A stretch of 64,000 nucleotides of DNA from Salinisphaera sp. Q1T1-3 (GTDB lineage: Bacteria > Pseudomonadota > Gammaproteobacteria > Nevskiales > Salinisphaeraceae), in the NCBI RefSeq assembly GCF_003602005.1, contig NZ_QZWD01000016.1:25192-89191 (forward strand). The letters are read 5' to 3'. Below, in pieces: positions 1 through 8,405 of this stretch. A program made the position numbers and the translations under genes. Within the stretch, counting starts at the first letter, position 1. Every line of letters starts with the position of its first letter. The notes under the pieces are model-generated. The model was not told the origin of the DNA. It made no database searches and worked only from the letters and a program-made list of their open reading frames with translations.

Positions 1-478
1 GGGCGTGGCGACAGCTATCGACGCGCTCGGTGATCCTCGCGTCGAGGACATGCAAGGCGCCGATCGCGAGGCGATCGAACATCTGGCCGAGGCCGGCAGC
101 GGTCGCGGCGCGGTGCTCCACGCGACGCTGGCGGCAGCCGGGGCTGTCAAGGTTTATCGCGACGACCAGGGCGATGTCGTCGGTTTCGCTGTACGACGCG
201 CGTTCGGGAAAGGCGAGGTGATCGGGCCGGTGGTCGCGCATGAACAAGCCGAGGCCGAGGCGCTGGTCGATGCGCTGCTTGCCCAGGCGACGGGTCGCTT
301 CGTGCGCATGGATATCCTGAACGACGGGCTGGCGGCCGAGTGGCTGGCCGAACGCGGGCTACAGGGCGTCGCGCGGATCATTCAGATGAGTCGCGGCGAA
401 CTGCCGATACCGGCGTCCGACTCCGGTGCCACACATATGTTGCGTCAGTTCACGCTGACCACCCAGGCGCTCGGTTAG
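1..478 (+). CDS. GNAT-type acetyltransferase, C-terminal part (5' end outside window)
   Basis: The reading frame is open from the first base and ends with TAG at 476-478; a GTG at 5 is only the first possible start in the window. The visible ~157 residues resemble the C-terminal half of two-domain GNAT proteins of the YitH kind, with a short hydrophobic strand run (GEVIGPVVA), a helix rich in Ala/Glu and the RMDI strand. Full-length relatives are about 280-290 residues, so roughly half is missing upstream. It ends 5 bp before the amidohydrolase start and is probably co-transcribed with it. The acyl acceptor is unknown. Confidence 0.6.
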   Translation, partial: GVATAIDALGDPRVEDMQGADREAIEHLAEAGSGRGAVLHATLAAAGAVKVYRDDQGDVVGFAVRRAFGKGEVIGPVVAHEQAEAEALVDALLAQATGRFVRMDILNDGLAAEWLAERGLQGVARIIQMSRGELPIPASDSGATHMLRQFTLTTQALG

Positions 479-483
479 TAGCC

Positions 484-1785
484 ATGAGCGATACACTGGC
501 GGACTGCATTGAGGTCCTCGCCCCACAGCTGACGGCGTGGCGTCGGGATTTCCATCGATATCCCGAGCAGGGCTGGACCGAGTTCCGTACCGCCGCGATC
601 ATCGCCGAGCGGCTCGATGATCTGGGCTGGACGGTGACGGCGGGCGCCGAAGTCGTGGATGCGGCGGCGCGCATGGGGGTCCCGGATGAGGCCACGCTGT
701 CGGCTGCGTTCGAACGCGCGCGGGCCGCCGGTGTCAGTGAAGCCTGGCTGGATCGATTCGCGGGCGGCTTGACCGGGGTGGTCGCCATGCTGGACAGCGG
801 CCGGCCGGGGCCGACGCTGGGTATTCGGGTCGATCTCGATGCCTTGCCGATTCAGGAAGCCCGGGATGCGGTCCATCGACCGGCCGGCGAGGGTTTCGTG
901 TCTTGCCATGCGGGCTCGATGCACGCCTGCGGCCACGATGGCCACGCCGCGATCGGGCTCGGGCTGGCGGAGGTGCTCGCCGCCGATCGCGATCGGCTCG
1001 TCGGACGAGTGAAGCTGATCTTCCAGCCGGCGGAGGAAGGGGTGCGCGGAGCCGCCGCGCTGGCCGAGGCCGGCGTGGTCGATGACGTGGACCGGTTCGT
1101 CGCCGTGCATCTGGGGCTCGGCTGCCCAAGCGGCACGGTAGTGTGTGGCTGCGACGGTTTTCTGGCCACCAGCAAACTCGACGTGCGATTCGACGGTCGT
1201 TCGGCGCATGCCGGCGGGCAACCGGAAGCCGGGCGCAATGCCTTGCTCGCGGCAGCGTTCGCGGTCACGGGGTTGCATGCCATCGCGCCGCACAGTCTGG
1301 GGGCGTCGCGTCTCAATGTAGGGCGTTTGCAGGCCGGTACGGCGCGTAACGCGATCGCGGATCGCGCCGAGTTGCAGATTGAAACCCGCGGCACGACCAC
1401 CGCAATCGATGACTACGTGCGCGCGCGTGCCGTGCAGGTCATCCAGGGCGCGGCGGACGCCCAGCAGGTGACTGCGGAAATCACCTGTGTCGGCCGGGCC
1501 GTGGAATGCTTGGCCAGCCCGGATTGGGTCGCCCGAATCGTGGAAGTCGTCGCGGGCCTGCCCGGTATCGAACAGGTGATTGACCGCGACCGGCAGCCGC
1601 GCGGTTCCGAGGACGCCACCACACTCATGGCGCGCGTCCAGGCCCGAGGCGGATGGGCAACTTATATGATCGTCGGTTCCGATCTGGCGGCAGGTCATCA
1701 TCAGCCGGATTTCGATATCGACGAATCTCGCCTGCCGGTGGCCGTACGCATCCTGGCCGAAATCGCGCTGGCGGCGGATTCGTGA
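484..1785 (+). CDS. M20-family amidohydrolase, AbgA-like
   Basis: 433-residue metallopeptidase-like hydrolase of the M20D group (aminobenzoyl-glutamate / N-acyl amino acid amidohydrolases). Seen: N-terminal WRRDFHRYPE motif, the metal ligand region MHACGHDGHAA, the catalytic FQPAEEG, and the dimerisation segment beginning RSAHAGGQPEAG. Length matches E. coli AbgA. The ATG at 484 was chosen because the family begins close to this point; an in-frame extension to 340 would overlap the upstream gene. It follows a GNAT gene at 5 bp, so the pair may acylate and deacylate related amino compounds. Exact substrate cannot be read from sequence. Confidence 0.82.
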   Translation: MSDTLADCIEVLAPQLTAWRRDFHRYPEQGWTEFRTAAIIAERLDDLGWTVTAGAEVVDAAARMGVPDEATLSAAFERARAAGVSEAWLDRFAGGLTGVVAMLDSGRPGPTLGIRVDLDALPIQEARDAVHRPAGEGFVSCHAGSMHACGHDGHAAIGLGLAEVLAADRDRLVGRVKLIFQPAEEGVRGAAALAEAGVVDDVDRFVAVHLGLGCPSGTVVCGCDGFLATSKLDVRFDGRSAHAGGQPEAGRNALLAAAFAVTGLHAIAPHSLGASRLNVGRLQAGTARNAIADRAELQIETRGTTTAIDDYVRARAVQVIQGAADAQQVTAEITCVGRAVECLASPDWVARIVEVVAGLPGIEQVIDRDRQPRGSEDATTLMARVQARGGWATYMIVGSDLAAGHHQPDFDIDESRLPVAVRILAEIALAADS

Positions 1786-1808
1786 TGTTGGCGGGCGCGA
1801 TTGCCGAT

Positions 1809-2300
1809 TCAGGACGCCAGCAGTGTCTTGATCGGTACCTGATCCTTGACGATTGGGGATTTGATGACGATATAGCTGTCGAAGCGGTCGATGTCGACCT
1901 TGGCATCATCGAGCAGACTTTCCATGGTCTGCTGGAAATGGCCGATGCTACGGGACACGAACCGCAGCAGATAATCGTACCCGCCGCTGATCATGTGGCA
2001 TTCGAGCAGGCCGTCGACGGTTTCCAGGTACTGTTCGAAGGCACGATGGTGTTCGCATCGGTGTTCGCCCAGTGTCACTTCGGCGAACACGGTCACGCTG
2101 TCGGCGATCTTGGTCAGGTCGATTCGGGCCTGATACGAGGTGATGTATTTCGCGGCCTGCAAACGCTTGACCCGTTGCAGGCACGGGCTCGGCGACAGAT
2201 GCACCGCCTGCGACAGATCCACGTTCGACATCCGGCCGTTGGCCTGAAGCGTGGCCAGGATATCGATATCGATACGGTCGAGTTTGACGGCCATGTCCAT
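1809..2300 (-). CDS. Lrp/AsnC-family transcriptional regulator
   Basis: 163 residues, the usual size of Lrp/AsnC proteins. An N-terminal winged HTH (LDRIDIDILATLQANGRMSN, then LSQAVHLSPSPCLQRVKRL) is followed by an alpha/beta ligand-sensing RAM domain containing the typical GGYDYLLRF segment. The HTH plus SPCLQRVKRL pattern is closest to Lrp/BkdR-like activators of amino-acid catabolism. It is transcribed divergently from the aldehyde dehydrogenase at 2611 and sits tail to tail with the amidohydrolase, so the aldehyde dehydrogenase promoter is its most likely target. A second ATG at 2294 is possible. Confidence 0.9.
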   Translation of the reverse strand: MDMAVKLDRIDIDILATLQANGRMSNVDLSQAVHLSPSPCLQRVKRLQAAKYITSYQARIDLTKIADSVTVFAEVTLGEHRCEHHRAFEQYLETVDGLLECHMISGGYDYLLRFVSRSIGHFQQTMESLLDDAKVDIDRFDSYIVIKSPIVKDQVPIKTLLAS

Positions 2301-2509
2301 TGCAGCCTTCCGGTTGGGTATCGAGGCGACACACCGAGCGTTGCCCGATCAGTGGGCAGCGATCTATGCGCTTTTGCAGTTCAATTTAATGAATCACTTC
2401 TTGAAACATCATGTCAATTCGCGGCTGAGCAGTTAGCGTGCTGTTCGTGATGCAAAGCCCATACCAAGAGAAAATAGGTCGTAATAAGGAATCCTGCGAT
2501 ATTGCCGGC

Positions 2510-2538
2510 ATGACAGTCGTTTGTTCAAAGTATATAAT
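2510..2538 (+). promoter_or_regulatory. sigma-70 promoter of the aldehyde dehydrogenase gene
   Basis: ATGACA (2510-2515, five of six to TTGACA) lies 17 bp before a perfect TATAAT (2533-2538), inside the most AT-rich stretch of this GC-rich region. This predicts a start near 2545 and a leader of about 65 nt before the ATG at 2611. The divergent region 2301-2610 has no gene and probably also holds the Lrp regulator's promoter and binding sites. Confidence 0.6.
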
Positions 2539-2610
2539 ATATTGAAAATTAAGAGGCCGTGCCCTTGTTCACGTCATTCGCTTGTCATACCACCAGCCCG
2601 GGCTGAATCC

Positions 2611-4098
2611 ATGACCTATGCCGCCCACGATTTCGCCCCCGATGCCGTTGCCCCATCTACGGGGCACTATATCGGCGGCACATACCGAGCCGCCGACGAG
2701 GCATCGATCGAAGTGACGCGGCCGAGCGACGGCCGGGTCTACGGGGCCGTGCCGGAAGCGGGCGAGGCCGGGGTCGATGCCGCTGTGGCCAGTGCCGTTA
2801 CCGCGGCAAGCGAGTCAGGCTGGGCGCGCTGTGCACCACGGGATCGCGCCCGCGTCATGCGACGTTGGGCCGATCTGATCGATACCGATCAACGCTTGAC
2901 CGAGATCGAGTGTGTCGGCTCCACGCGGCCGATCGGGCAGGCCTGTGCTCAGGACATTCCCTTCACGGCCGAGGCGATCCGGTTCTTTGCGGAATATGCC
3001 GACAAGGACGGGGGCGATCTGACAGCCACGCGCGCCGATAGTCTGGGCTTCGTCGCCGCCGAACCGTTTGGCGTGATTGGCGCGATCACGCCATGGAATT
3101 TCCCGTTGTCCATGGCGTCGTGGAAATGTGGGCCGGCACTGGCGGCCGGCAATGCCATGGTCATCAAGCCATCCGAACTGACGCCGTTCTCCACCCTGCG
3201 GATGGCCGAGCTCGCGGTCGAGGCCGGTATCCCCGCCGGAATCTTCAATGTCGTGCAGGGCACGGGAGCGACGACCGGCGCGGCGCTGGTCCGGCATCCG
3301 GATGTCGGCAAGATCAGCTTCACCGGGTCGAACGCGACCGGGCAGCGCATCATGGCCGACGCCGGCGGGGCTGGCGTCAAACCGGTCACTCTTGAGCTCG
3401 GCGGCAAGAGCCCGCAACTGGTGTTTGCCGACGTGCCGGATTTCGAGCACGTCGCCCAATGCGTGGTACGGGGCTTCACCGCCAACGGCGGGCAGGCCTG
3501 TATTTCGGGTACGCGTCTGATCGTCCACGAACGCCTGGCCCAACCGCTGGTCGAGCGTATCGTGGAAATCGTTTCGAAAATGAAACCCGGGCCGACCTGG
3601 GCGGCAACGACCGATTACTGCCCGATCATCGGTCGGGCCCAGGCCGATAAGATCGAGACGCTCGTCGCGCAGGCCAAACAGGCTGGCGCCGAGGTGCTGA
3701 CCGGTGGCTCACGCTTTGCCGACGGCCCGGGCGGTCTGTTCTATCGGCCGACCGTGCTTGCCAACGTGACCGACGATATGGCCGTCGTCGCGCACGAAGT
3801 CTTCGGTCCGGTGCTCACGGTCCAGACCTTTCGCGACGAGGCTGAAGGGATCGCACGGGCAGATCATCCCCATTACGGTCTGGCCGCCGGTGTACATACC
3901 CGCGATATCGGCCAGGCGATGCGTGCAATGCGTGGGATTCAGGCCGGTACGATCTGGATCAATCGTTATGGGCGCAGCCGCGATCTCGCGATCCCGACGG
4001 GCGGTTACAAGGGCTCGGGGATCGGCAAGGATCTCGGTCGCCAGGCATTCGAGGCCTGTCAGCGATACAAGAGTGTTCTCATGGATTTCGAGGCCTAG
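2611..4098 (+). CDS. NAD(P)-dependent aldehyde dehydrogenase
   Basis: 495-residue ALDH-superfamily enzyme oxidising an aldehyde to an acid. Seen: PWNFPL with the oxyanion Asn at 163, cofactor Lys186 in VIKPSE, FTGS, the general base Glu262 in LELGGK, and the nucleophile Cys297 in GGQACIS. The ATG at 2611 is preferred: earlier in-frame codons fall in the AT-rich leader. Between an Lrp regulator and a PuuR-like regulator plus amine oxidase, it probably handles an aldehyde from amine or amino-acid breakdown. The stop codon TAG lies in a CTAG that is directly abutted by a mobile repeat. Confidence 0.88.
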   Translation: MTYAAHDFAPDAVAPSTGHYIGGTYRAADEASIEVTRPSDGRVYGAVPEAGEAGVDAAVASAVTAASESGWARCAPRDRARVMRRWADLIDTDQRLTEIECVGSTRPIGQACAQDIPFTAEAIRFFAEYADKDGGDLTATRADSLGFVAAEPFGVIGAITPWNFPLSMASWKCGPALAAGNAMVIKPSELTPFSTLRMAELAVEAGIPAGIFNVVQGTGATTGAALVRHPDVGKISFTGSNATGQRIMADAGGAGVKPVTLELGGKSPQLVFADVPDFEHVAQCVVRGFTANGGQACISGTRLIVHERLAQPLVERIVEIVSKMKPGPTWAATTDYCPIIGRAQADKIETLVAQAKQAGAEVLTGGSRFADGPGGLFYRPTVLANVTDDMAVVAHEVFGPVLTVQTFRDEAEGIARADHPHYGLAAGVHTRDIGQAMRAMRGIQAGTIWINRYGRSRDLAIPTGGYKGSGIGKDLGRQAFEACQRYKSVLMDFEA

Positions 4099-4389
4099 GC
4101 CTGTTGATGTGTCGTGCGAGTCCGCGCCAAGTGCGCCCTGAAATTGACGATGGGCGGCAAGACGAGGCATAGCACGCATAGCGTGTCATTCTGCGCCAGC
4201 GTGCTAGAACGCTGGATTGCCGTCGTGTTCTTGATTTTGGGGGCACTTGTCCCGAAGGGTTGGGCCACAAATCCCGCCCGGCGGCGTTGCGAGTCTGGAT
4301 CGTGGCACGCCACGATCGGCAACTCGCGTCTTGTCGGACACACTGCGGTCTCTCGACGAAAAGGCGCTCGAACGACACATCCAAAGGCC
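4099..4389. repeat. Family A mobile repeat (MITE-like), full-length copy
   Basis: A 291-bp non-coding element. One end begins GCCTGTTGATGTGTCGTGCG, and the other end read in reverse is a diverged copy of the same terminus followed by GCGCCTTTTCGTCG. Internal sequence (a GGGACAAG-type hexad region, a GTCTTGCCGCCCATCGTC segment) recurs at 25060-25265, 29960-30133, 34607-34995 and 60245-60351. It abuts the upstream TAG stop inside CTAG and ends 31 bp before the next gene. No coding capacity. Confidence 0.75.
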
Positions 4390-4420
4390 CTGGACGCCCA
4401 ATCCCAAACGACAATCGCCT

Positions 4421-5053
4421 ATGAAAACGGAAACGAACGATACCGCCCAACCGTCGGCGACGGATTTCGATGCATCCACGGAGGTCAGTGTCGGTCGACG
4501 GCTGCGGCGCATGCGCAAGAGCAAGGGGTTGACCGTGGCGACTCTGGGCGAGCGCGCTGCGGTCTCGGCCGGCATGATCAGCCAGATCGAGCGTGGTCTG
4601 TCGAATCCGTCGATTGGCACCCTGGAACGGCTGCGCGGTGTGCTCGGCATTCCCCTGACGGCTTTTTTCGAAGACCGCGACGATCGGGCACCCGCCACGC
4701 CGGTGGCGGAACTCGTACGCCGTGCCGATCAGCGGCCGTTCTTCCAGGTCGGAAGCAACGGCATGAGCAAGGCGTTGCTCTCGCCGAGCGGCGATCACGA
4801 TCTCCAGTTCATGATCATCAGCGTGCCGCCGCATACCCGATCGCACGACGTCATGATCGGTCCGGGCGAAAAAGCCGGGCTGGTACTCGAAGGCCAACTG
4901 ACCCTGACCTTGGATGAGCGTGTCACGGTGCTTGCGACCGGCGACAGTTTCCAGTTCGACAGCCGCAAGGCCCACGGCGTGGCCAACGAATCCGACGAAT
5001 CGGTGCGTCTGCTCTGGATCATGCATACCAAACCCCAGCAGGCCGAGTTCTAA
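4421..5053 (+). CDS. XRE-family regulator with cupin domain (PuuR-like)
   Basis: 210 residues. An N-terminal HTH_XRE (about residues 25-80, with AVSAGMISQIERGLSNPSIG) is joined to a C-terminal cupin sensor domain with PGEKAGLVLEGQLTL. This architecture is typical of PuuR and related repressors of polyamine or amino-acid catabolism. The ATG at 4421 is the only sensible start, because upstream in-frame sequence is the mobile repeat. It lies 28 bp before the FAD oxidoreductase and likely controls it. The repeat leaves only 31 bp of its own upstream DNA, so its promoter must be inside the repeat or come from readthrough. Confidence 0.88.
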   Translation: MKTETNDTAQPSATDFDASTEVSVGRRLRRMRKSKGLTVATLGERAAVSAGMISQIERGLSNPSIGTLERLRGVLGIPLTAFFEDRDDRAPATPVAELVRRADQRPFFQVGSNGMSKALLSPSGDHDLQFMIISVPPHTRSHDVMIGPGEKAGLVLEGQLTLTLDERVTVLATGDSFQFDSRKAHGVANESDESVRLLWIMHTKPQQAEF

Positions 5054-5081
5054 GCGCGGCCCTGATCAGGAGAATCAAACC

Positions 5082-6413
5082 ATGCCTATCCAGGTCGATC
5101 CGGTGCCCGATAGCGCCGAGCTGCCCGAAGCGGTCGATTTCGCCATCATCGGTGGTGGCATCATCGGCGTCTGCAGCGCCTATGAACTGGCGCGCAAGGG
5201 GCATAAGGTCGCCCTGTTCGAAAAAGGCGTGATTGCCGGCGAGCAGTCCGGGCGCAACTGGGGCTGGTGCCGGCAGCAGAACCGCCACATTTTCGAATTG
5301 CCCATGGCTATGCACGCGTTGCGCCGTTGGGGCGAACTGGCCGCGGAAATCGGCGAGGACACCGGTTTTCGGCGTGAAGGCATCGTCTATACCACGACCC
5401 GCGAAGAAGACATCGAGAAATGGCGCGCTTGGGAGCAGGAGGCACGCCAGCAGGGGTTCATCAGTCATATCCTCGATGCCGACGAAGCCAAGGCGCGCTC
5501 CCCGGGGACGACCACTGACTGGGTCGGAGGCTTGTTTTCTCCGGACGACGGACGCGCCGAACCGTCCATGGCTGCGTCGGCCATCGCGCGCGGATTGATC
5601 AAACGCGGCGCCACCGTGCACCAGAACTGTGCCGTGCGCGGTCTGGATATCGCGGGCGGACGCGTGACGGGCGTGCATACCGAGCGTGGCCGAGTCCGGG
5701 CAAAGACCGTCATCGGCGCCGGCGGGGCCTGGAGCGCGCGGCTGTGTCGACGCCACGGGATCGGCTTGCCAGTGGCCAACGTCGTCGGCACCGCGTTTCG
5801 GACTGCGGCCGCCACCGAGGTGACGCCGGGCTGTCTGACCACGCCGACCGTGGCCATGCGACGGCGCATCGACGGCTGCTACACGCTGGCCGTGCCGGGC
5901 CGTGGCCGGATCGATCTGGCGCCGCTGGGCATGCGTTATGCCGCCAAGTTCTATGCGGCCTATCAGCGCAAGCTGAAGAAAAAACTGACCTATCGTTTCG
6001 GAAAACCTTTTTTCAGCGGCCCGGAAGCGCTCGGGTCCTGGTCTCTCGATGGGGTCTCGCCGTTCGAGAAGACACGTATACTGGACCCGAAGCCCGATGT
6101 CCGTCTTGCCCGGGATACGCTGGCCGCCTGCCAGAAAGAATACCCGGAACTGGCGGATATGGAGATCGCCGACATCTGGGCCGGTGCGATCGACACCACG
6201 CCCGACTTGATCCCGGTCATCTCGCCGGTCGAGGCCTTGCCGGGATTCATCATCGCCTCGGGCTTCTCCGGCCATGGCTTTGGCATCGGCCCGGGCGCCG
6301 GACGCCTGATTGCCGATATGGCCGCCGAGGACGCCCCCTTGCTCGATGCCTCACCCTACCGACTCGATCGATTCTACGACGGGACCCGGCTCAAGCAGCC
6401 CGAATTGATGTAG
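5082..6413 (+). CDS. FAD-dependent amine/amino-acid oxidoreductase (DAO family)
   Basis: 443 residues of the DadA/PuuB/sarcosine-oxidase fold. The N-terminal FAD-binding motif IIGGGIIGVCSAYELARKG and the signature SGRNWGWCRQQNR are visible. The C-terminal FSGHGFGIGPGAGRLIADM completes the FAD site. A good AGGAG ribosome site precedes the ATG. Coupled to a PuuR-like regulator and near an aldehyde dehydrogenase, it probably oxidises an amine or N-substituted amino acid to the aldehyde. A PuuA-type gamma-glutamyl ligase is absent here, so a complete Puu pathway is not shown. Confidence 0.82.
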   Translation: MPIQVDPVPDSAELPEAVDFAIIGGGIIGVCSAYELARKGHKVALFEKGVIAGEQSGRNWGWCRQQNRHIFELPMAMHALRRWGELAAEIGEDTGFRREGIVYTTTREEDIEKWRAWEQEARQQGFISHILDADEAKARSPGTTTDWVGGLFSPDDGRAEPSMAASAIARGLIKRGATVHQNCAVRGLDIAGGRVTGVHTERGRVRAKTVIGAGGAWSARLCRRHGIGLPVANVVGTAFRTAAATEVTPGCLTTPTVAMRRRIDGCYTLAVPGRGRIDLAPLGMRYAAKFYAAYQRKLKKKLTYRFGKPFFSGPEALGSWSLDGVSPFEKTRILDPKPDVRLARDTLAACQKEYPELADMEIADIWAGAIDTTPDLIPVISPVEALPGFIIASGFSGHGFGIGPGAGRLIADMAAEDAPLLDASPYRLDRFYDGTRLKQPELM

Positions 6414-6522
6414 CGAAGACCGGCGCGATGTCTGGTTTCGTCGCCGCCTTGGTCAGGCGACGGTGGAACCGGATCGATAAAATCGAAAAGTTATCGCGTG
6501 TCATGTGGAGAGGCGGTAAGTC

Positions 6523-7032
6523 TCACCCATTGCGGCGTGCCGGTGCGCTTTGCAGATCGAACCGTTTGCGCACGACGCGGGCGTCGCGTTGATAGGTCCG
6601 AAAGCCCATCGCCTCGTAATACGCGAGCCCAGTCTGGTTGTCTGCGCCGATCGTGGCATCGATGGTCGGCAGGGCGTGCCTGCGGGCAGCCTCCTGCGTG
6701 GCCTCGAAGAGCGCGCGGCCCACGCCCCGACGATGCGCTGCGGGATGGATATGGGTGCCGATGATCCCCCAGCCGGGCGTGACGTCGTAGTCGTTGTCTA
6801 CCGAGGCGTATTTGAGCGCCTGAAAGCCGAGCGCGCGGTCCTGCTCGTTGACTGCAACGACGCAGGCACGTTGGTCGGGATGATCGAAATAGCGTTGTCG
6901 TACAAAATCGGCATCGTGCGGCCGGTCGCGGCCGGTCGCGTCGATGATGGCCGCCAGTACATCGACCAGGGCCGATATATCGGTGGCGCGGGCCGGCCGT
7001 ATTACAAAATCGGTCATCTCGTTTGTGTGCAT
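6523..7032 (-). CDS. GNAT-family N-acetyltransferase
   Basis: 169-residue single-domain GNAT. The acetyl-CoA loop is seen as HPAAHRRGVGRALFEA, followed by the C-terminal GLAYYEAMGF motif. It starts inside the end of astB (19-bp overlap) and is the last gene of the arginine succinyltransferase cluster, at the place where Pseudomonas carries aruE. It is therefore probably co-transcribed with that operon, but nothing shows its substrate. Confidence 0.85.
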   Translation of the reverse strand: MHTNEMTDFVIRPARATDISALVDVLAAIIDATGRDRPHDADFVRQRYFDHPDQRACVVAVNEQDRALGFQALKYASVDNDYDVTPGWGIIGTHIHPAAHRRGVGRALFEATQEAARRHALPTIDATIGADNQTGLAYYEAMGFRTYQRDARVVRKRFDLQSAPARRNG

Positions 7033-8405
7033 GATGTCTCGCGCTGGAAGGGATAGACCGAGCCGAGCCGCAGGATGCCGGTCAACTCGTCCAGCGCGGT
7101 CCGGGTTTCGTCGATGAGGGTCGGATCGGCCAGATCGGCGATCGCGAGACGGTCGCGATAGTGCCGTGTCACCCAGGCTGCGAGTTCGTCGTGAAGCGCG
7201 TCATCGAGAAACACGCGGGCCTTGATCGCCGCCCGCTCGGCCGGGCTGAGTATGACCCGCAGTCGTAGACAGGCCGGGCCGCCGCCGTTATCCATGCTCT
7301 GCTTGACGTCGAACGCCTGCCAGCCCGTGATCGGATTGTCCGGGGCGGCGACGATGCGGTCCAGTTCGGCGGCGACTGTTGGTTCGTGCTCGCATTCGGC
7401 CGGCACGATCACGCGCATCGAGCCGTCGGCGTTGCTGAGCAGCTGTGAATTGAACAGATAGGTCGCCACGGCCGTTTCCAGCGAGACCCGGTCCCGGGCC
7501 ACGCGCACCGGCGCCAACACGGCGCCGATATCCATTAGCCGGGTTTCGAGTGCGTCGAGTGTGGCGGCTTCGTCGGCGAAAGCGTCTTCGTGATAGAGCA
7601 GAACCGGCCCGTTGCCGACCGCGATCACGTCGTTATGAAAAACGCCGGCATCGATGGCGGCCGGATTCTGCTGGGCGAAGACGCTCTGGTCCGTGGTCAG
7701 GCCGTGTTGGCGCGCCACGGCCTGGCTGGCCTCCAGCGTCTGTCGGGCGCGAAAGTGCTTCGGCGCGCGGCCCTCGGATAGGCCGGTCTGGCCGTAGACG
7801 AACAGATGCACGCCGCTGGTCCCGTAGTCATCACACAGCCGGGTGTGATTGGCCGCGCCTTCGTCGCCGAAAGCCGGCGTGGCCGGCAGGATGGGGTGAT
7901 GGGCGAAATAGGCCTCGTCGGCGAAGATCGCGGCCAGCACGTCGCGGGTGACCGGCGCTTCCAGGGCCCGATGATAACTGGACTGCAGATTGGCGGCGGT
8001 GAAATGCACGCGTCGGTCAGCAGCATCCACGCTGGGGGTGACGGTGGCCGCATTCGCTGTCCACATCGCGGCTGCCGAGGAGATCGTCCGGACCAGTGAG
8101 AAATCGGCCGCGGCGGCGGCCGCGAGCTGCTCGGCTGGCGTGCCGGGAAACCCCAAGGCGCCCAGGGCGTCGACCGCCGGCCGGGGATGCGGTGGCAGCA
8201 CGCCCTGCGCGAAACCCGCATCAGCCAGGGCTTTCATCTTGGCCAGCCCCTGTAACGCCGCCTCGCGCGGGTTGGAGACCAGCCCGGCGTGTGCGGCGGC
8301 GGCCAGATTGCCGTGGGCCAGCCCGGCATAGTTGTGGGTCGGGCCGACCAGGCCGTCGAAATTGACTTCGCGGGTCGCCGTATCCGAGAAATCGCCGGCG
8401 TTCAT
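7014..8405 (-). CDS. astB: N-succinylarginine dihydrolase
   Basis: 463 residues; hydrolyses N2-succinylarginine to succinylornithine, CO2 and ammonia, step 2 of the arginine succinyltransferase pathway. Diagnostic: start VNFDGLVGPTHNYAGLAHGN, RVHFTAANLQSSYHR, and the nucleophilic Cys near residue 379 in GGGPACLRLRV. The start at 8405 forms an ATGA overlap with the astD stop, showing translational coupling; a longer upstream extension would lie within astD. Gene order equals Pseudomonas aruCFGDB. Confidence 0.95.
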   Translation of the reverse strand: MNAGDFSDTATREVNFDGLVGPTHNYAGLAHGNLAAAAHAGLVSNPREAALQGLAKMKALADAGFAQGVLPPHPRPAVDALGALGFPGTPAEQLAAAAAADFSLVRTISSAAAMWTANAATVTPSVDAADRRVHFTAANLQSSYHRALEAPVTRDVLAAIFADEAYFAHHPILPATPAFGDEGAANHTRLCDDYGTSGVHLFVYGQTGLSEGRAPKHFRARQTLEASQAVARQHGLTTDQSVFAQQNPAAIDAGVFHNDVIAVGNGPVLLYHEDAFADEAATLDALETRLMDIGAVLAPVRVARDRVSLETAVATYLFNSQLLSNADGSMRVIVPAECEHEPTVAAELDRIVAAPDNPITGWQAFDVKQSMDNGGGPACLRLRVILSPAERAAIKARVFLDDALHDELAAWVTRHYRDRLAIADLADPTLIDETRTALDELTGILRLGSVYPFQRETSCTQTR

